A program made the translations under genes and the position numbers. 64,000 nt of DNA from Avena insularis (taxonomy: Eukaryota; Streptophyta; Magnoliopsida; Poales; Poaceae): assembly GCA_023614405.1 (NCBI GenBank), contig CM042689.1:276651533-276715532 (forward strand). Reading direction: 5' to 3'. Shown piece after piece: positions 61,420 through 64,000 of this stretch. A model generated the notes under the pieces. That model saw only the letters and a program-made list of their open reading frames with translations. It was not told where the DNA came from and ran no database searches. The stretch's first letter is position 1, and the number at the start of each line of letters is the position of its first letter.

Positions 61420-63813
61420 AACTACATGATAGTAATAAAGCCCCAAACTAGGTTGTGGCCCCCAGTACAATACTTTGAAATCAGGTACTAAACCGATTGC
61501 AGTGCCCACACACCCCACCTGTGGTTAGCGTGCTCGATCTCGGAACAGGGGTCAAGAACTCGGGTCCTAGTTGGACACAAGTGGGTGGTTAAAACCCAAA
61601 TATTGTTTATTACCCACCGGTGCCTCTGCATTATTTACCTACTTTCAATTTTAGTTATTAAACGGTAATTAAAGCCACAATCCTCTCCACCATTAAGTAT
61701 GAGGCATTCTCCAACAACTGTGGAACATCAACAGCACGAAACAACACCTGCGCAAGAAACTACGACTCACAAGGCCGACTATCTACCAAACAACAGGTAA
61801 TAGGAGGTGTCCATGGCAATATAGTGGCTACAAGGGATATCACGGGTACGACAACTAGAGCATCGCAACACAGATAGCAATAGATCAACATGAGGAAATA
61901 AAGTCTATGAAAGTAAGATAGGTAGAAAGGGGGAGAATGCTCGCCTGAAAACATTGCCGAAGGTTCATCCGAAGATCGGGTCGACACTCGCATCAACTCA
62001 TCAGCCTAATCCGTGAAGAAGCAATGCACTAAAAGAAACACCGGATGCACTATTTAATACCACGGCAAAAGATCGGGCATGATGCATGTCATGGCAAAGA
62101 TGCGATGCCATTAGGCAATATTAACCGGAACCGGGGTCCCGACAGTTACTTAGGCGGTTCATGTTGTTTAGATACCCCGCAAATTAAATGTTGTCTTAAC
62201 ATGGAAAAATATATCACCGGTTCGCTACACAAATTTAAATGGGGCCAAAATAAGACTAGAATCGCCCGCATATGGTCTCCATATTTAATTATGAGGTGAA
62301 TCGGCATAAGGCCCCCAAACCACACAATATGTATGCAACCATGACAATTTAATATGCAACAAGTGTATATAGCATTTATTAAAATAGGGGCTCGGATTTG
62401 GGGTCACACATCTCAGATCGAAGATCTTGGGTTTCACCGAGGGTGCGGGTTTGGTCTTGGCAAGATCGCTCTTCACCTTCGGGAACGGGGTCTTGGAGTT
62501 CCATGAAGGAGGCCTTGATGCTTCGGTCCGATGTTGATTTCTAGGTACCGCGGTTTCTCGGCATGGTTCCCTGGGGTGTCGTTGGGGTTCGGCATCAACG
62601 GCCTTCGGATTTGCATACACCATTTCACATCATCTGTATCACACCACTACATACCATCGTCACATCATCTGTACTCTCCCTCCTCACAACCAAACATCAA
62701 CAATGTGGAATCAGCATAGCATTTTACACCACTGAAGCCACACATGAACCAAAGGAGAGATACACAACAGGAGGTGCCCACCAACATGGTTACCCTTTGA
62801 AGAAAACGAGTTCGTGCTCTCGAGCAGAGTCAAGCCTGGAGAAGCGGAGGTGCTGGACGCGGGATCGAGGCTGAGCTAGAGGCCACGGACGCTGTCAAGG
62901 TGGCTTCATGAGGACTGGTAGGCAAATAGGGCAACAAGGCGCAAGCCCCTTGATGTATGTGACAAGCGTGCCGGAGGAGGGTGGCGACCAGGAATGAGGG
63001 AGGAGGCCACTGGCCGACCAAATGGCGGCCTTCGGGGCTGACATATGGTGTTCGGGATCGGGGACAATGGCGTTCTGAGCGAGCTCCTATGGCCGTCAGC
63101 GAGGAAGGGAGAGCCAGAGCGGAGCTCTGCAACGAGGAAGAGGGTGGCAGCGGTGGTGACTGGCGGAGGAGGCAGGGCCGAGCTCGGCGGCGAGGAAGAG
63201 AAGGTCGTGGGGAGGGACGCTCGTGGAGGGGCCCGCTGGCGACGGCGGCATCAATTGGTCCGGTACAGAGGGACGGAGGAGGAGATGCGGGGTACGGGAT
63301 GGGGATTATGGGAGTGGTGGGGCCGGTGGTTGGTGCAGATCACAACGAGAGGGGGAGCGAGCGGGAGAGGCCGGACGGGGGAATCAGTAGGGGTGGTGTG
63401 GTGTGCGTGCGTGGTGTTGCGTGTGTGGTGTTTGTGCGTGGCGGCGGAGGGATGGGTGCCCTGGGGTGGTTAGGGTTTAGGTTGGGGTAGAGTTAGGGTT
63501 TGATTAGAGGGGTGGTTGGTGGCTGTGGGCTAGGCTTTTGGGCCTAGCCTGCGGCTGCCTTCCCCGGACAAAATATTTATGTTTAATATTTTTCCTGTTT
63601 TATTTATGAGGCCTTTTATAAATAATTTTAGACAAAACAAAATATTTGGAAAAGACCGAGATTTCAATTTGAAATAGAGAAGAGGATAATTAGAAAACAA
63701 TATAGGCTTTTGGGGAATAGGTTTAGTAGAACACATGCATGATGATGTCATGATGATGCGCAACATACAAACAACCGCGATTTTCTAGTACTGGTTTTAC
63801 CCGGGGTGCTACA
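61420..63813 (-). mobile_element. 3' LTR of the minus-strand Gypsy element, proximal part
   Basis: It continues the LTR begun at 48,525, for a total of about 3.2 kb without the Tat insertion. On the minus strand it starts TGTAGCACCCCGGGTAAAACC at 63,813. The GC-rich block 62,830-63,560 is the promoter/leader core; its ORFs (62,981-63,490, 63,045-63,473) are antisense to the element and overlap in two frames. The remainder is non-coding. Confidence 0.7.
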
Positions 63814-64000
63814 ATTCGACACCACTAACAATGGATCTCGCCCTCGAGATCTGCCTCCTGGTACCGTGAAGAAGGCCGATGATCTAAATCTTCTCGCTTC
63901 GTGTAGATCTTTGCGACACCACTAACAAAGACTCCTGCCTCATCTTGAAATCGGCGACACCACCAACAAGTGGTTGTGGCGCATGTTCGCCGAGAGAACA
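63814..64000 (-). mobile_element. 3' end of the internal region of the same Gypsy element
   Basis: On the minus strand this reads CAGATCTCGAGGGCGAGATC shortly before the LTR, matching the usual 'GAGGGCGAGATC' end of grass Gypsy internal regions. Three copies of CGACACCAC[TC]AACA lie at 63,817, 63,914 and 63,955. The rest of the element is beyond the window. Confidence 0.6.

Noticed and set aside
62981..63490. 169-codon Gly/Arg-rich frame
   Set aside because: Lies in the GC-rich LTR core, antisense to the element, and overlaps another frame (63,045-63,473) of equal quality. No family motif.

Overview
The window is nuclear DNA from a large-genome grass. The evidence is nested LTR retrotransposons of types usual in Pooideae, Stowaway-like MITEs, GC-rich exons in an AT-rich background, a piece of plastid DNA, and one ordinary host gene. 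I cannot name the species. There is no sign of bacterial, phage or CRISPR content.

Left part (1-16,050). Positions 1-5,187 look like the start of a long minus-strand LTR cut by the window edge. Then comes a low-copy stretch with three Stowaway-like MITEs and a decayed PIF/Harbinger pair: a Myb/SANT-like ORF1 on + (7,589-9,365) and a DDE transposase on - (about 9,845-10,698). The one clear host gene is an L-lactate dehydrogenase in two exons (12,283-12,900 and 14,084-14,530; 354 aa) with a TATA box and an intron that carries a ~200-bp tandem duplication. Downstream is a nuclear plastid insertion holding the first quarter of psaA (about 15,420-16,049).

Right part (16,050-64,000) is a stack of LTR elements that I could order by target-site duplications (TSDs) and interruptions. 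A Copia remnant (to 18,798) is interrupted by an LTR, 'family B' (18,799-19,453 and 23,392-24,075). Family B contains a minus-oriented ~3.9-kb solo LTR with a perfect TSD (attag). At 24,076 it is interrupted by a minus-strand, mostly non-coding LARD-like element (3' LTR 24,076-25,519; PBS and 5' LTR fragment 47,316-48,524). The LARD-like element contains a complete plus-strand Ty3/Gypsy chromovirus (Tekay/Del-like, 32,329-46,301, ~4-kb LTRs). Its 5' LTR is interrupted at 48,525 by the 3' LTR of another minus-strand Gypsy element (48,525-49,366 and 61,420-63,813). That LTR in turn holds a complete minus-strand Tat-lineage Gypsy element (49,367-61,414, perfect TSD ggcat).

The most unusual content lies inside the retroelements. 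The Tat element carries, antisense to gag-pol, a five-exon gene (50,299-53,833) whose four GT-AG introns all preserve reading frame. It encodes a long protein with a 'putative gypsy type transposon' N-terminal domain, a charged Lys/Asp-rich middle and a coiled coil. Intron 3 holds a perfect-period 60-bp tandem array. The complement of the element's polypurine-tract end (AGTCCCCGAG) occurs nine times across the antisense region. The Tekay-like element has an extra acidic ORF between the PBS and gag. The LARD-like element keeps one ORF in the gag position.

Almost all element coding regions are broken by stops, frameshifts or lost catalytic residues, so only LDH is likely to encode a working protein. 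Coordinates of LTR ends, splice sites and TSDs were read base by base. Family names rest on remembered motifs, not on a search.
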